The notes under the pieces are model-generated. The model was not told the origin of the DNA and searched no databases. It saw only the letters and a program-made list of their open reading frames with translations. From Lysobacterales bacterium (GTDB lineage: Bacteria; Pseudomonadota; Gammaproteobacteria; Xanthomonadales; Ahniellaceae), in NCBI GenBank assembly GCA_016182785.1, contig JACPFU010000003.1, positions 186,001 through 250,000 on the forward strand: a stretch of DNA of 64,000 bases. The letters run 5' to 3'. Both the position numbers and the translations under genes were made by a program. This document shows positions 38,292 to 52,442 of the stretch, one piece after another. Each line of letters begins with the position of its first letter. Position 1 is the stretch's first letter.

Positions 38292-39251
38292 TCACGCCGC
38301 CTGGTACTGCCCCATGCCACGCAGCTTTTCGTAGCGCTGGGTGAGCAGGACGTCGGTGTCGAGTTTCTCGAGTTCGGCGATCTGCCCGAGCACCAGTGCC
38401 TTCAGGTTCTCGGCGGTGGTCTTGGGGTCGCGGTGGGCGCCGCCGAGTGGCTCCGGGATGATCCGGTCGATCAGTCCGTGCTCGATCAAGCGCGCGGCGG
38501 TCAGGCCCATGGCTTCGGCGGCATCGCGTGCGCGTTCGGCGCTGCGCCACAGGATCGAGGCGCAGCCTTCGGGGGTGATCACCGAGTAGGTGCTGAACTG
38601 GAGCATGTTGACGCGGTCGCCGACACCGATCGCGAGCGCGCCGCCGGAGCCGCCTTCACCGATCACCGTGCATACGACCGGAACGCGCAGCTTCGACATC
38701 TCCAGCAGATTGCGCGCGATCGCTTCGGACTGGCCGCGCTCCTCGGCGCCGACGCCGGGGTAGGCGCCGGGCGTGTCGATCAGGGTCAGCACCGGCAGGC
38801 GGAAGCGCTCCGCCATGTGCATCAGGCGCAGCGCCTTTCGATAGCCTTCCGGGCGCGGCATGCCGAAATTGCGGCGGATCTTCTGGCGCGTGTCGCGACC
38901 CTTCTGGTGGCCGATGATGACGACCCCCTTGCCGTCGATGCGGCCGAGGCCGCCGACGATGGCGGCGTCGTCGGCGAAGGCGCGATCGCCGGCGAGCTCA
39001 TGGAATTCCTCGCAGATGTGGCCGATGTAGTCGAGCGTGTACGGACGCAGCGGATGGCGCGCGAGTTGGGCGATCTGCCATGCGCTCAGGTTTTGGAAGA
39101 TCTCGACGGTCTTCTCGCGCAGCTTGCCGTCGAGCTTGCGGATCTCGCTCTCGAAGTCCAGCGACTGCCCCTGCGAACTGGCGCGCAGTTCGCGCAGCTT
39201 GTCTTCGAGTTCGGCGATCGGTTTTTCGAATTCGAGGATGTTCTGGTTCAT
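38292..39251 (-). CDS. accA: Acetyl-CoA carboxylase carboxyltransferase subunit alpha
   Basis: This 319-residue subunit works with AccD to move the carboxyl group from biotin carboxyl carrier protein to acetyl-CoA, the first committed step of fatty-acid synthesis. Conserved segments include the N-terminal helix ([18 protein letters not shown]), [16 protein letters not shown] and the oxyanion-forming [17 protein letters not shown]. The length is identical to E. coli AccA (319). The start at 39251 was chosen over an ATG three codons upstream because MNQ begins the conserved helix. It follows dnaE on the same strand, as in E. coli. Confidence 0.97.
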   Translation of the reverse strand: MNQNILEFEKPIAELEDKLRELRASSQGQSLDFESEIRKLDGKLREKTVEIFQNLSAWQIAQLARHPLRPYTLDYIGHICEEFHELAGDRAFADDAAIVGGLGRIDGKGVVIIGHQKGRDTRQKIRRNFGMPRPEGYRKALRLMHMAERFRLPVLTLIDTPGAYPGVGAEERGQSEAIARNLLEMSKLRVPVVCTVIGEGGSGGALAIGVGDRVNMLQFSTYSVITPEGCASILWRSAERARDAAEAMGLTAARLIEHGLIDRIIPEPLGGAHRDPKTTAENLKALVLGQIAELEKLDTDVLLTQRYEKLRGMGQYQAA

Positions 39252-39287
39252 CGGACGCATCCGGGCAACGGGACGGCCATGATAGCG

Positions 39288-42764
<3,477 letters not shown>

Positions 42765-42819
42765 CGCGGCACAGTAGCCGTGGCCCGGAGGCGGCTCAAG
42801 GCTTGACATGGCCGCACGC

Positions 42820-43401
42820 TCAGGCGAACAGGCCGGGTGCGATCAGGCGCTTCACCGGCGCGAAGCTGCGACGGTGTGCGGGGCAGGGGCCGAGGCGTTC
42901 CAGTGCGGCCAGGTGCTCCGCTGTCGGATAGCCCTTGTGCGCGGCAAAGCCGTAGCCCGGATGCACCGCGTCGAGTTCGACCAGCAGCCGGTCGCGGTGC
43001 ACCTTGGCCAGGATCGAGGCGGCGCTGATCTCGGCGATGAGCGCATCGCCGTCGACGATCGCGCGTGCCGGGCAGGGCAGGTCCCTGGGCAGCTTGTTGC
43101 CGTCGATCAGCGCCTCGTCCGGCGTCGCCGCCAGCCCGCGCAACGCGTCGCGCATGCCGAGCAGCGTGGCCTGCAGGATGTTGAGGCGGTCGATCGTCGC
43201 GGCATCGACCTCGATCACGCAGAAGGCCAGCGCGCGTGCGCGGATCTCGCCATCCAGCGCCAGGCGCTGCGCCTCGCGCAACTGCTTGGAGTCGGCGAGC
43301 CCGGCGATCGGTCGTGCCGGATCGAGAATCACCGCGGCCACCACGACCGGCCCCGCGAGCGGCCCGCGCCCAGCCTCATCGACCCCGGCGCGGCGCTTCA
43401 T
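42820..43401 (-). CDS. rnhB: Ribonuclease HII
   Basis: This 193-residue enzyme removes ribonucleotides from RNA:DNA hybrids and nicks at single misincorporated ribonucleotides. Signatures are the opening [16 protein letters not shown] (first catalytic Asp and Glu), [10 protein letters not shown], and [15 protein letters not shown] with a further acidic residue. Length fits E. coli RnhB (198). The ATG at 43401 overlaps the lpxB stop by 4 bp; upstream in-frame codons belong to an antisense shadow of lpxB. Confidence 0.95.
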   Translation of the reverse strand: MKRRAGVDEAGRGPLAGPVVVAAVILDPARPIAGLADSKQLREAQRLALDGEIRARALAFCVIEVDAATIDRLNILQATLLGMRDALRGLAATPDEALIDGNKLPRDLPCPARAIVDGDALIAEISAASILAKVHRDRLLVELDAVHPGYGFAAHKGYPTAEHLAALERLGPCPAHRRSFAPVKRLIAPGLFA

Positions 43402-44555
43402 CGCCGCTCGATGACCTCGGCGATGGCGTCGGCGGCGGCTTCCGAACCGCCGCCGGAGAGCAGCGGCAGCAGGGTCGAGAGTTGTGTCTGCATCAGCTCC
43501 ATGCCCGGTTCGTCGCGGAACAGTGCCAGCAGCGCGTTGGTGATCTTCTCGACCGTGCAGTCGTCCTGCAGCAGTTCCGGCACCACGGGGCGGTTGAGCA
43601 GGATGTTCGGCAGCGACACGTGTTTCGACTTCAACAGGCCGAACCAGCGCACGATGCGATAGCTCATCGGGTGGATGCGGTGCGCGACTACCATCGGTGT
43701 CTCCGCGAGGCCGGCTTCGAGCGCGGCGGTGCCCGATGCCGTCAGCACCGCGTCGGCGGCCCACAGCACTTCATGCGCGCGTCCCTCGAAACACTGGACC
43801 TGGCCGCGCACGCGCAGCCGCGCGAGGATCGCGTCGAAGGCCTTGGCGCATTCGCTGTCGGCCATCGGCGCGACCAGGCGCAGACCGCTGATCGCGTTCG
43901 CGCACTGCAGCGCGGCCTGGACGAAGATCTCGCCGAGGCGTTCGATCTCGCCGATGCGACTTCCGGGCAGGATCGCCAGCACCCGTCCCTTCGGCGCCAG
44001 TTCGAGCGCGGCACGCGCTTCGCCCTGGGGCAGGCGGTGCTCGAAGCGTTCGGCCAGCGGATGCCCGACGAAGCGCGCGTCGACCCCGAAGCGCGCGTAG
44101 ATCGGCGGCTCCATCGGGAACAGGCAGAGCACGCGGTCGGCCGACGCCCCGATCTTCCGGGCGCGCCCCGGGCGCCACGCCCACACCGACGGGCTGACGT
44201 AATGCACGGTGCGGATGCCGGCGCGCTTGAGCTTGCGCTCGACGCCGAGGTTGAAGTCGGGCGCATCGATGCCGACGAACACGTCCGGTTGCCACGCGCG
44301 CAGGCGGCGCACCATCTCGCGGCGCAGGCCAAGCAGGCGCGGCAGGTGTCGCAGCACCTCGAACAGGCCCATCACCGCGAGTTCCGAGGCGTCGTGCCAG
44401 GTGTCGCAGCCGGCGCGGCGCATGCGGTGCCCGCCGATGCCGGCAAAGCTTGCGCCCGGGTAGCGCTGCCGGAGCTGTGCGATCAGCTCGGCGCCGAGTT
44501 GGTCCCCGGAGGTTTCACCGGCGACCAGGGCGATCCGCGGGGCGCGCATGGCCAT
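43398..44555 (-). CDS. lpxB: Lipid-A-disaccharide synthase
   Basis: This 385-residue family-19 glycosyltransferase joins UDP-2,3-diacylglucosamine and lipid X to form the lipid A disaccharide at the inner-membrane face. Family signatures include the N-terminal [44 protein letters not shown] (given in part) and FVGHPLAE. Length matches E. coli LpxB (382). It lies between lpxA and rnhB and overlaps the latter by 4 bp. Confidence 0.96.
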   Translation of the reverse strand: MAMRAPRIALVAGETSGDQLGAELIAQLRQRYPGASFAGIGGHRMRRAGCDTWHDASELAVMGLFEVLRHLPRLLGLRREMVRRLRAWQPDVFVGIDAPDFNLGVERKLKRAGIRTVHYVSPSVWAWRPGRARKIGASADRVLCLFPMEPPIYARFGVDARFVGHPLAERFEHRLPQGEARAALELAPKGRVLAILPGSRIGEIERLGEIFVQAALQCANAISGLRLVAPMADSECAKAFDAILARLRVRGQVQCFEGRAHEVLWAADAVLTASGTAALEAGLAETPMVVAHRIHPMSYRIVRWFGLLKSKHVSLPNILLNRPVVPELLQDDCTVEKITNALLALFRDEPGMELMQTQLSTLLPLLSGGGSEAAADAIAEVIERR

Positions 44556-44559
44556 GGAC

Positions 44560-45330
44560 TCAGCGGATCAGCGAGCGTTCCGAACGCCCGATGAATTCGG
44601 CCAGGATGCGCAGCTCTGCCGTCGCCTCGGCAGCGCGCGCGATCTCGGCGCGGGCTTCGGCCAACGGCATGCCGGACAGGTACAGGGTGCGGTACGCGCG
44701 CTTGATCGACATGATCGATTCGGAGGAGAAGCCGCGGCGCTTGAGCCCCTCGGAGTTGATGCCCTTGGGCTCGGCGTAGCTCCCGGCGACCACGGTGTAG
44801 GGCGGCACGTCGCGGTTGATCACCGCGCCCATTGCAGTGAAGGCGTGCGCGCCGATCTGGCAGAACTGGTGTACCAGCGAGAAGCCGCCGAGGATCACGA
44901 AATCGTCGACGCGGACGTGCCCGGCCAGCGACGCGGCATTGGCGAAGATGCAGTCGTTGCCGACGATGCAGTCGTGCGCCATGTGCACGTAGGCCATGAT
45001 CCAGTTGCGGTCGCCGATGCGGGTGACGCCGCCGCCGTCGGCGGTGCCGCGGTTCAGCGTGACGAACTCGCGGACCATGTTGTCGGCGCCGATTTCAAGC
45101 CGCGCCGGCTCGCCGCGGAACTTCTTGTCCTGGGGCGCGGCACCGATCGAGCAGAACTGGAAGAACTGGTTGCGCGGGCCGATCCGGGTCGGGCCCTCGA
45201 TCACCACGTGCGGGCCGATCACGCAGTCGTCGCCGATCTCGACGTCGGCGCCGATGATCGAGAACGCGCCGATCGACACGTTGGCGCCGATCCGCGCGGA
45301 CGCATCGATGATGGCGCTGGGGTGGATCAT
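44560..45330 (-). CDS. lpxA: UDP-N-acetylglucosamine acyltransferase
   Basis: This 256-residue left-handed beta-helix enzyme adds the 3-hydroxyacyl chain to UDP-GlcNAc in the first step of lipid A synthesis. Hexapeptide repeats run from MIHPSAIIDASARIG to about residue 190. The catalytic histidine lies in YVHMAHDCIVG (near 125). The C-terminal helical domain follows (GLKRRGFSSESI). Length fits E. coli LpxA (262). The ATG at 45330 overlaps the fabZ stop by 4 bp; the long in-frame extension upstream overlaps fabZ and is not coding. Confidence 0.96.
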   Translation of the reverse strand: MIHPSAIIDASARIGANVSIGAFSIIGADVEIGDDCVIGPHVVIEGPTRIGPRNQFFQFCSIGAAPQDKKFRGEPARLEIGADNMVREFVTLNRGTADGGGVTRIGDRNWIMAYVHMAHDCIVGNDCIFANAASLAGHVRVDDFVILGGFSLVHQFCQIGAHAFTAMGAVINRDVPPYTVVAGSYAEPKGINSEGLKRRGFSSESIMSIKRAYRTLYLSGMPLAEARAEIARAAEATAELRILAEFIGRSERSLIR

Positions 45331-45800
45331 GCGCCGGCTTCCGGTGCCGCACACAGGATCTCGGCGCTGGCCACTTCGCGTTCGCCGACCAGGGCCCGGC
45401 ATTCGTACAGCCCCATGCGCCGGATCAGGCGTTTCTGCTTGACCTCCAGCAGCAGCTGGTCGCCGGGCACGACGGTGCGCGAGAAGCGCGCCTTGTCCAC
45501 GCGCACCAGGTAGTAGAGCTGGTTCTGGCCGCGCTCGATGCCGTTCGACAACTGCGTCAGGATGCCAGACGCCTGCGCCATCGCCTCGATCACCAGCACA
45601 CCCGGCATCACCGGGTGACCGGGGAAGTGCCCGGTGAAGCATGGTTCGTTGACGGTCACGTTCTTGACTGCGAGCACGCGCTGGTTCGGCACGAACTCGA
45701 TCACCCGGTCGACCAGCAGGAACGGGTAGCGGTGCGGCAGCATCGCCATGATCTCGGTGACTTCGATCGGCAGCTTCACCGCGCCGGGCAGGTCATTCAT
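45327..45800 (-). CDS. fabZ: 3-hydroxyacyl-ACP dehydratase FabZ
   Basis: This 157-residue hot-dog-fold enzyme dehydrates 3-hydroxyacyl-ACP during fatty-acid elongation and competes with LpxA for the same substrate. The catalytic histidine is in FTGHFPGHPVMPGVL and the glutamate in LVIEAMAQA. MLPHRYPFLLVDRV is the standard opening segment. The start at 45800 gives a normal-length protein (E. coli 151). The gene overlaps lpxD by 8 bp and lpxA by 4 bp. Confidence 0.96.
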   Translation of the reverse strand: MNDLPGAVKLPIEVTEIMAMLPHRYPFLLVDRVIEFVPNQRVLAVKNVTVNEPCFTGHFPGHPVMPGVLVIEAMAQASGILTQLSNGIERGQNQLYYLVRVDKARFSRTVVPGDQLLLEVKQKRLIRRMGLYECRALVGEREVASAEILCAAPEAGA

Positions 45801-46809
45801 CAGGCACTTCCCCAAGGAGTTTGCGCACGCGGCGTGCGAGCAGGTCGAGCTGGCCGAAGCGTGCCGCATTCCTGCGCCATTCGCGTTTCGGCTGGATCGG
45901 TGTACCGGAAACGTACTCGCCGGGTTCGCGCAGATCGTGCGTAACCAGGCTCATCGCGCCCACCGTTACCCGGTCGGCAATCTCCAGATGGCCAATGATA
46001 CCGGCGCCGCCGCCGATCAGGCAGTGGCGGCCGACGCGGGTACTGCCGGCGATCGCGGCGCAGCCGGCGATCGCGGTGTGCGCACCGATGCGGACGTTGT
46101 GGCCGATCTGGATCTGGTTGTCGAGGCGCACGTCCTCTTCCAGCACCGTGTCCTCGATCGCGCCACGGTCGATCGTCGAGTTGGCGCCGATCTCGCAGTC
46201 GTCACCGACCAGCACGCCACCGAGTTGCGGCACCTTCAGCCAGGCGCCGCCATCGAAGGCCAGGCCGAAGCCGTCGGCGCCGAGCACGGCCCCGGGGTGG
46301 ACCAACACCCGCGCGCCGAGGCGTACCCGCGTCACCAGCGTCACCCTTGCCACCAGGCGCGTCGCGGGTCCGACCTCGCAGTCGTCGCCGATGATGCAAC
46401 CCGGACCGATTTCCGCACCGGCGCCGATGCGCACGCGGGCGCCGATGCAGCAGTGCGGCCCGATGCTGGCGCTGGCGTCGATCTCGGCATCGTCCGCGAC
46501 CACGGTGCCGGGATGCACGCCGGGTGCCGGTGCGCGGTGCGGCTCGAACAGTGCGGCGATGCGCGCGAAGTCGGCATAGGGATTGGCGCTGATCAGCACG
46601 GTTCCGCGTGCCTCGTCGGCGTCACGCGCCGCAAGGACCACTGCCGCCGCGCCAGTCGCGGCAAGTTGGCGGCGGTAGGCGGGATTGGCGAGGAACGCGA
46701 TGTGGTCCGGCCCGGCGGCGGCCAGCGTGGCGACGCCGCGGACGACGCCATCTCCGCTGCCACGCAGTTCCAGCGCGAAGCGTCGGGCGATCTCGGTGAG
46801 CGTGTGCAT
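45793..46809 (-). CDS. lpxD: UDP-3-O-(3-hydroxyacyl)glucosamine N-acyltransferase
   Basis: This 338-residue trimeric acyltransferase carries out the third step of lipid A synthesis. A uridine-binding N-terminal domain (1-100; HIAFLANPAYRRQL) precedes a left-handed beta-helix of hexapeptide repeats (about 105-310). The catalytic-histidine segment is NQIQIGHNVRIGAHTAIAG. Length fits E. coli LpxD (341). The start at 46809 gives MHTLTEIARRF; the ATG shares one base with the skp stop (TGATG). Confidence 0.95.
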   Translation of the reverse strand: MHTLTEIARRFALELRGSGDGVVRGVATLAAAGPDHIAFLANPAYRRQLAATGAAAVVLAARDADEARGTVLISANPYADFARIAALFEPHRAPAPGVHPGTVVADDAEIDASASIGPHCCIGARVRIGAGAEIGPGCIIGDDCEVGPATRLVARVTLVTRVRLGARVLVHPGAVLGADGFGLAFDGGAWLKVPQLGGVLVGDDCEIGANSTIDRGAIEDTVLEEDVRLDNQIQIGHNVRIGAHTAIAGCAAIAGSTRVGRHCLIGGGAGIIGHLEIADRVTVGAMSLVTHDLREPGEYVSGTPIQPKREWRRNAARFGQLDLLARRVRKLLGEVPDE

Positions 46810-47360
46810 CAGCGTCCCGGCGCCGGCGCCGCTTCGCGCCTGAGGCGCGCGAGCACGGCGTCGGTGATGTCGATCTGCGCGCTCGCGTACATCACCGGCG
46901 CCTGCACCACCAGGTCGAGCTGGTTCTCGCGCGCGTGTGCGATCACCGCGGCTTCCAGACGCGGCCACTGGCGGTTGAATTCCTCGTCCTGGCGCGCCTT
47001 CAATTCCTCGGCCAGGCGCTTGCGCGTGCGTTCGATCGACTTGCGCAGGGCACCGATCTCGCGTCGCAGCGAATCGGCCGCCGCCTTCGGCAAAATCGCC
47101 GCATCACGGCGTTCGCGTGCCTCAAGTTCCAGCAGACGCGCCTGCTCGGTCTGCAGCGCGGCGTCACGCTGGCGGAACTCCGACTCCAGCTTGCGCCGCG
47201 ACTCGACCACCTGCGGCGCCTGGTCGATCAGCCGCTTCATGTCCACGTAGCCGATGCGCGCCGACTGCGCGAGAGCCGCAGCCGCGAGCAGGACCAAGAC
47301 AGCGCCGACGAGCGTCCTTGCGGCAAGGCCAAGGCGCGCTGGCACGGTGCTGGCAGCCAT
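46809..47360 (-). CDS. skp: Periplasmic chaperone Skp/OmpH
   Basis: This 183-residue periplasmic chaperone carries unfolded outer-membrane proteins to the BAM machine. It has a signal peptide (hydrophobic 13-30, cleavage near ALAQ-SA), a beta-strand start (RIGYVDMKRLIDQAP), and long charged tentacle helices (about 55-135). A closing strand (LDLVVQAPVMYAS) and a typical ITDAVLARL end follow. It lies between bamA and lpxD, as in most gammaproteobacteria. Confidence 0.92.
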   Translation of the reverse strand: MAASTVPARLGLAARTLVGAVLVLLAAAALAQSARIGYVDMKRLIDQAPQVVESRRKLESEFRQRDAALQTEQARLLELEARERRDAAILPKAAADSLRREIGALRKSIERTRKRLAEELKARQDEEFNRQWPRLEAAVIAHARENQLDLVVQAPVMYASAQIDITDAVLARLRREAAPAPGR

Positions 47361-47375
47361 CGCTCGCGTCCGACC

Positions 47376-49808
47376 TCAGAACTGCTGCCCGAACGAGAAC
47401 TGGATGCCCTCGGTGCGGTCGCCGTCCTGCTTCTTGATCGGCGTGGCGATGTTGATCACGATCGGACCGACCGGGGCCTGCCACTTCAGCGACAGCCCGA
47501 CCGAGGCGCGCAATTCGTCGGCATCGAACGCGTCGAAGTCGCGGAAGACATTGCCGACGTCGAAGAAGGCCGAGAGCTGCGCGGTGTCCGAGTCGCCCTT
47601 GGTCATTGGCGTCGGGATGATCATCTCCAGCGAGCCCACGGTCTTGAACGCGCCGCCGAGCGGTTGCCGATAGGTGGAATTGACGCTCGATGCTTCGCTC
47701 GGACCGAGGGTGTTGTCCTCGAAGCCGCGCACCGAGCGCACGCCGCCGGCGTAGAAGTTCTGGTAGAACGGCAGCGCATCGGTTTCCCCATAGCCGTCGC
47801 CGTAGCCGAGTTCGGCCTTGGCCAGCAGCGCATAGTCGCCCCACAGCGGGAAGTAGCGACCGATCTCGTAGCCGATCTTGTAGTACTCGAGGTCCGAGCC
47901 GGGCAATGCGATCTCGGCACCGATGCGCTGGTAGGTGCCGCGGGTCGGCGCAAAGAACTTGTTGCGCGAATCGCGTTGCCAACCGGCCTGCATCGACCAG
48001 GTGTTGATCGTCCACTTGCGCAGTCCGCCGGTGCGGGTGCAGGGAGTGTTGACGTCGGTATCGGTATCGGGGCCGGTACCGTCGGTATCGGTATCCGGGC
48101 CGTCGCAAAAGGACGCGTAGGTGTTGCGCGCGCGATCGCCGAGTTCGTCGACCAGGTTCTGGATCAACGAGGCCGGAGTCGAGCCGTCGAGGGTGGTGAT
48201 GTCGTTCTTGTCGATGCCGAGCGAGAGCGAGAGCGTGTCGACTTCGGTCAGCGGGATACCGAACAGCACCTCGCCGGAGGCGGTGTCCGAGGTGTAGGCG
48301 GCGAGATTGGCGTCGGCCTGGTCGAGCTGGCGCACGCTCAGGTTGTAGCCGATGCTGAGCCCGTCGTCGGTGAAGTAGGGATCGAAGAAGTTGAAGTCGA
48401 AGCGCTTGACGTAGGCATTGTTCTGGATCGTGGTGCCGACGGTGTTGCCGCTGCCGAGGAAATTGCGCTGGGTCAGCGAGACCGAAGTGATCACGCCCTG
48501 CACCTCGGAATAGCCGACGCCGAACTGGAAGCTGCCCGCGCTCTGCTCTTCAACGGTGAAGTTGACGTCGACCTGGTCTTCGCTGCCCGGCACCTTCGGG
48601 GTTTCGACCGTAACTTCCTTGAAGTAGCCAAGACGTTGCAGGCGCGCCTTGGAGCGGTCGATCGCGACCTGCGAGAACCAGGCGCCCTCGAGCTGACGCA
48701 TTTCGCGGCGCAGCACCTCGTCCTGGGTGCGCTGGTTGCCGATGAAGTTGATGCGGCGCACGTAGGCGCGCTTGCCCGGGTTGACGAAGAAGGTCACCGA
48801 GACCTCGCGCTTCTCGCGATCCACCGACGGCACCGGCGTCACCTCGGCGAAGGCGTAGCCGATGTTCGACAGCACCCGCGTCATGTTCTCGGCGGCGCGC
48901 TCGAGCTGGCCGCGCGAATAGGTCTGGCCGGGCTTCGAGAACACGTAGTTGCGCAGCACCTCTTCCTTGACCACGAGGTCACCGGTGAGCTTGAAGTCGG
49001 CGAGCTTGTAGATCTCGCCTTCGCGCACGTTGGCGGTGATGAACAGCTCCTTGCGGTCCGGGCTGATCGAGACCTGGGTGGACTCGACCGCGAAGTCGAC
49101 ATAGCCGCGGTCCTGGTAGTAGGACGCGAGCTTCTCCATGTCGCCCGAGAGCTTTTCGCGCGAATACTGGTCGTCGCGCTTGTACCAGCTCAGCCAGTTC
49201 GAGGAGCTGGACTCGAAGTCCTCGATGATGTCCTCGTCGCTGAATGCCTGGTTGCCGACGATGTTCAGGTGGCGGATCTTGGCCGCCTTGCCCTCGCTCA
49301 CGGTGATCTTGATCGCGACGCGGTTGCGGTCCAGCTGTTCCACCTCGGGCTTGATGCTGACGTTGTACTTGCCGCGGTTGTTGTACTGGCGCACCAGCTC
49401 CTGGGTCAGGCGGTCGAGTTCCAGGCGGTTGAAGGTCTCGCCCTCGGTCAGGCCGATCTCGCGCAGGCCCTTCATCAGGTCCTCGGTCTTGAGGTCCTTG
49501 TTGCCGGTGATCTCGAGCTTGGAGATGGCCGGTCGCTCGGACAGCTTGACCACCAGGATGTCGCCCTGGCGGGAGAGTTCGATGTCATTGAAGAAACCGG
49601 TCTTGAACAGCGCGCGCACCGCCTCCGAGGCCCGTGCCTGGTCGATGGCGTCTCCCTTCTCGATCGGCAGGGCACTGAACACGGTGCCGGCGGGGATGCG
49701 CGTCAGGCCTTCGAGGCGGATGTCGGAGACGACGAAGGAATCGAAGGCGGCGGCATTCTGCGCGCACAGCGAAGCAACCAGGACCAGCGCAGCAATACGT
49801 TTCATCAT
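47376..49808 (-). CDS. bamA: Outer-membrane protein assembly factor BamA
   Basis: This 810-residue core of the BAM complex inserts beta-barrel proteins into the outer membrane. It has a signal peptide (MMKRIAALVLVASLCAQNAAA), five POTRA domains (about 22-420) and a 16-strand barrel to the C-terminal FSFGQQF. The lid-loop motif VRGF is in GGVRSVRGFEDNTLGP. Length matches E. coli BamA (810). One barrel loop (about 566-590) holds two GPDTDTD repeats bounded by two cysteines. Two adjacent ATGs (49808, 49805) are possible starts. It lies downstream of rseP and upstream of skp. Confidence 0.97.
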   Translation of the reverse strand: MMKRIAALVLVASLCAQNAAAFDSFVVSDIRLEGLTRIPAGTVFSALPIEKGDAIDQARASEAVRALFKTGFFNDIELSRQGDILVVKLSERPAISKLEITGNKDLKTEDLMKGLREIGLTEGETFNRLELDRLTQELVRQYNNRGKYNVSIKPEVEQLDRNRVAIKITVSEGKAAKIRHLNIVGNQAFSDEDIIEDFESSSSNWLSWYKRDDQYSREKLSGDMEKLASYYQDRGYVDFAVESTQVSISPDRKELFITANVREGEIYKLADFKLTGDLVVKEEVLRNYVFSKPGQTYSRGQLERAAENMTRVLSNIGYAFAEVTPVPSVDREKREVSVTFFVNPGKRAYVRRINFIGNQRTQDEVLRREMRQLEGAWFSQVAIDRSKARLQRLGYFKEVTVETPKVPGSEDQVDVNFTVEEQSAGSFQFGVGYSEVQGVITSVSLTQRNFLGSGNTVGTTIQNNAYVKRFDFNFFDPYFTDDGLSIGYNLSVRQLDQADANLAAYTSDTASGEVLFGIPLTEVDTLSLSLGIDKNDITTLDGSTPASLIQNLVDELGDRARNTYASFCDGPDTDTDGTGPDTDTDVNTPCTRTGGLRKWTINTWSMQAGWQRDSRNKFFAPTRGTYQRIGAEIALPGSDLEYYKIGYEIGRYFPLWGDYALLAKAELGYGDGYGETDALPFYQNFYAGGVRSVRGFEDNTLGPSEASSVNSTYRQPLGGAFKTVGSLEMIIPTPMTKGDSDTAQLSAFFDVGNVFRDFDAFDADELRASVGLSLKWQAPVGPIVINIATPIKKQDGDRTEGIQFSFGQQF

Positions 49809-49932
49809 CACTCCATCAATGGCCGCGGCGGCGCATTTGCGCAGTCGCGGAGCCCGGGTCTTGCGACCCCGGCGGGTTGGGCGCAGGCCGGCGCGCATGC
49901 ATGGTGCGCGCCGTACCGGGAAAGGAAGGTGG

Positions 49933-51264
49933 TCAGCGGAACAGGCCGGAGAGGTCGTTGAAGAAGGCCAGGCCGATCAGGCCGGACAGCATCACCAAAC
50001 CGACGTACTGACCGGCGACCAGCACCCGTTCGCTGACCGGACTGCCTTTGATCAGTTCGATAAGGTAATACAGGATATGACCCCCGTCCAAGATCGGGAT
50101 CGGCAGCAGGTTCAGGATCGCCAGACCCAGCGAAACCGCGCCGAGGAAGCCGAGGAACCATGGCAGCCCCTCGCTGGCGCTGAGGTTCGCGACCTGGGCG
50201 ATGGTGATCGGGCCGGAGAGGTGTTTGGTCGACAGCGCACCGAGCACCATGTCCTTCAGGAACTGCAGCGACTTGCTGCTGACCTCCCAGGCTTCGCGGA
50301 GGGCTTCGGGAAATGCCGCGAGCGGGCCGTGGACGCGGATGTGGTCATAGCGGTCGCCCGGTCCGACGCCGAGGCGGTAGACGGTCTTGCCGGCTTCCTG
50401 CTCGGCCTTGGGCTTGGCGAGCAGGGTCAGCGATTCGCGCTCGCGCTCGACCAGCAGCGCGACTTCACCGTCGAGCGCATGGCGCTGCAATGCCGCGCGC
50501 AGTCCCTCGAAATCGGTGATCGACTCGCCATCGACGCGCAGCACCAGGTCGCCGGGCTGCAGGCCGGCGCTGGCACCAGCGCCGCCGGCGATGACCTGGC
50601 CGACCAGCGCCGACTGCACGCGATGCAGGCCGATCTGCTCCCACAACGACTCGTCGGGCACGTCGCGGCCGATGCTGGCGAGCGGCAACGTATGCACGCT
50701 CTCGTCGCCCTCGGCATCGACCACGCTCAGGCGCGCATCGCGCCGATACAGGGCCGCCTCGAACACCGCGCGCGTCACCGCGGACCACGCGTCCACTGCG
50801 TTCCCGTCGATGGCGGTGACGCGCATGCCGGACTTCAGATCCGCCTCCGCGGCCATGCCCGTGGTGGTGCCGAGGACCGGCTGGAAGTCGGGCTTGCCGA
50901 CCATGAACATGATCCAGAACACCAGCACCGCCAGCAGCACATTGGCCGCCGGACCGGCTGCGGAGACGGCGATCTTCTGCCAGATCGGCTTGCGGTTCAG
51001 GGCCGAGTGCAGCTGCTCGGGCGGCACGTCCTCGGCGCGTTCGTCGAGCATCGACACGTAGCCGCCGAGCGGAATCGCGGCGAGCACGTACTCGGTGCCG
51101 TCGCGACCGAATCGCGACCACAGCGGTTTGCCGAAGCCGATCGAAAAGCGGTGCACCTTCACGCCGCAGCGACGCGCCACCCAGAAATGGCCGAATTCGT
51201 GGAAGGTCACCAACAAGCCGATGGTGACGATGTACCAGAACAGTGCAGCGACAACTTCAGTCAT
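49933..51264 (-). CDS. rseP: Site-2 intramembrane zinc protease RseP
   Basis: This 443-residue inner-membrane metalloprotease cuts anti-sigma factor RseA and leftover signal peptides. The zinc site is HEFGH near residue 20 in the first helix, with the second ligand motif in [11 protein letters not shown] near residue 390. Two PDZ domains lie between (about 115-200 and 205-290). The start at 51264 overlaps the dxr stop by 4 bp; an ATG three codons upstream is also possible. Length is close to E. coli RseP (450). Confidence 0.95.
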   Translation of the reverse strand: MTEVVAALFWYIVTIGLLVTFHEFGHFWVARRCGVKVHRFSIGFGKPLWSRFGRDGTEYVLAAIPLGGYVSMLDERAEDVPPEQLHSALNRKPIWQKIAVSAAGPAANVLLAVLVFWIMFMVGKPDFQPVLGTTTGMAAEADLKSGMRVTAIDGNAVDAWSAVTRAVFEAALYRRDARLSVVDAEGDESVHTLPLASIGRDVPDESLWEQIGLHRVQSALVGQVIAGGAGASAGLQPGDLVLRVDGESITDFEGLRAALQRHALDGEVALLVERERESLTLLAKPKAEQEAGKTVYRLGVGPGDRYDHIRVHGPLAAFPEALREAWEVSSKSLQFLKDMVLGALSTKHLSGPITIAQVANLSASEGLPWFLGFLGAVSLGLAILNLLPIPILDGGHILYYLIELIKGSPVSERVLVAGQYVGLVMLSGLIGLAFFNDLSGLFR

Positions 51265-52442
51265 GCCTTCCAATCCTGCAGCATGCCGACGGCTGCGGCA
51301 CGCGCGGCACGATCGACTTCGATGATGGCTTCGAGTGTATCGGCGGCTTCGTTAACAGAATGCTGAAGGCCGTGGTCGATCACGCGCTCGATGTCGAGGA
51401 ACCCGATGCGGCCGGCGAGAAAGCCCGCCACCGCGACTTCGTTTGCGGCATTGAGCACGATCGGTGCGCAGCCGCCGGCGGAAAGCGCTGCGCGCGCGAG
51501 GCCGAGGCAGGGGAAGGCGATCGGGTCGGGTGGCTCGAACTCCAGCCGCGCCACCTCCACCAGATCGAGCCTGGCGACGCCGGCGTCGATGCGCTGCGGC
51601 CACGCCAGCGCATTCGCGATCGGGGTGCGCATGTCCGGGGAACCAAGCTGCGCCAGTTGCGAACCGTCGGCGTACTCGACCAGCGAGTGCACGACGCTCT
51701 GCGCGTGCACCAGCACCTCGATGCGCGAGGGATCGATCCCGAACAGGCGCTGCGCCTCGATCACTTCGAGGCCCTTGTTCATCAGCGTCGCCGAGTCGAC
51801 CGAGATCTTGCGACCCATTTTCCAGCGCGGATGGGCACAGGCCTGGGCCACGCTGACGTTGCGCAGCTCGGCCCGCGACCAGCCGCGGAACGGGCCGCCG
51901 GACGCGGTCAGGATCAGCCGCGTGATGCCCGCCGCGTCCGCGTCGCGCGCGTAATCGCGCGGCAGGCACTGGAAGATGGCGTTGTGCTCGCTGTCGAGCG
52001 GGATGATGGTGGCGCCGTGGGCGCGGGCAGTGCGCACCAGCAGTTCTCCGGACATCACCACGGCTTCCTTGTTCGCGAGCAGCAGGCGCTTGCCCGCGGC
52101 CGCGGCTGCGAGCGTCGAGGCGAGGCCGGCGGCGCCGACGATGGCGGCGACCACGGTGTCGAAGCGCGCGTCGGCGGCAATCGTGTCGAGCGCGCCGGCG
52201 CCCGCCATCGGCAGCGTCGCCAGACCGCGTTCGCGCAGGGCATGGGCCAGTGCATCGAGCAGCGCCGGGTCGGCGATCACCGCAACCTCGGGCGCGAAAC
52301 GTGCACACAACTCGACCAGCGCGGGCACGTCGCGGTGTGCGCTCAGCGCTGCGGCGCGAAACCGTTGCGGGTGACGGGCGATGACGTCGAGCGTGCTGGC
52401 GCCGATCGAACCGGTCGCCCCGAGGATGGCGACCTGCTTCAT
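51261..52442 (-). CDS. dxr: 1-deoxy-D-xylulose-5-phosphate reductoisomerase
   Basis: This 393-residue NADPH enzyme makes MEP in the non-mevalonate isoprenoid pathway. The NADPH-binding motif is [18 protein letters not shown] at the start. The metal/substrate site is in [33 protein letters not shown] (in part), and the C-terminal [12 protein letters not shown]. Length fits E. coli Dxr (398). The ATG at 52442 overlaps the cdsA stop by 4 bp. The much longer in-frame extension upstream runs in the shadow of cdsA. Confidence 0.97.
   Translation of the reverse strand: MKQVAILGATGSIGASTLDVIARHPQRFRAAALSAHRDVPALVELCARFAPEVAVIADPALLDALAHALRERGLATLPMAGAGALDTIAADARFDTVVAAIVGAAGLASTLAAAAAGKRLLLANKEAVVMSGELLVRTARAHGATIIPLDSEHNAIFQCLPRDYARDADAAGITRLILTASGGPFRGWSRAELRNVSVAQACAHPRWKMGRKISVDSATLMNKGLEVIEAQRLFGIDPSRIEVLVHAQSVVHSLVEYADGSQLAQLGSPDMRTPIANALAWPQRIDAGVARLDLVEVARLEFEPPDPIAFPCLGLARAALSAGGCAPIVLNAANEVAVAGFLAGRIGFLDIERVIDHGLQHSVNEAADTLEAIIEVDRAARAAAVGMLQDWKA

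Noticed and set aside
49890-49912. Hairpin between rseP and bamA as a terminator
   Set aside because: It has an 8-bp GC stem without a T run on either strand.
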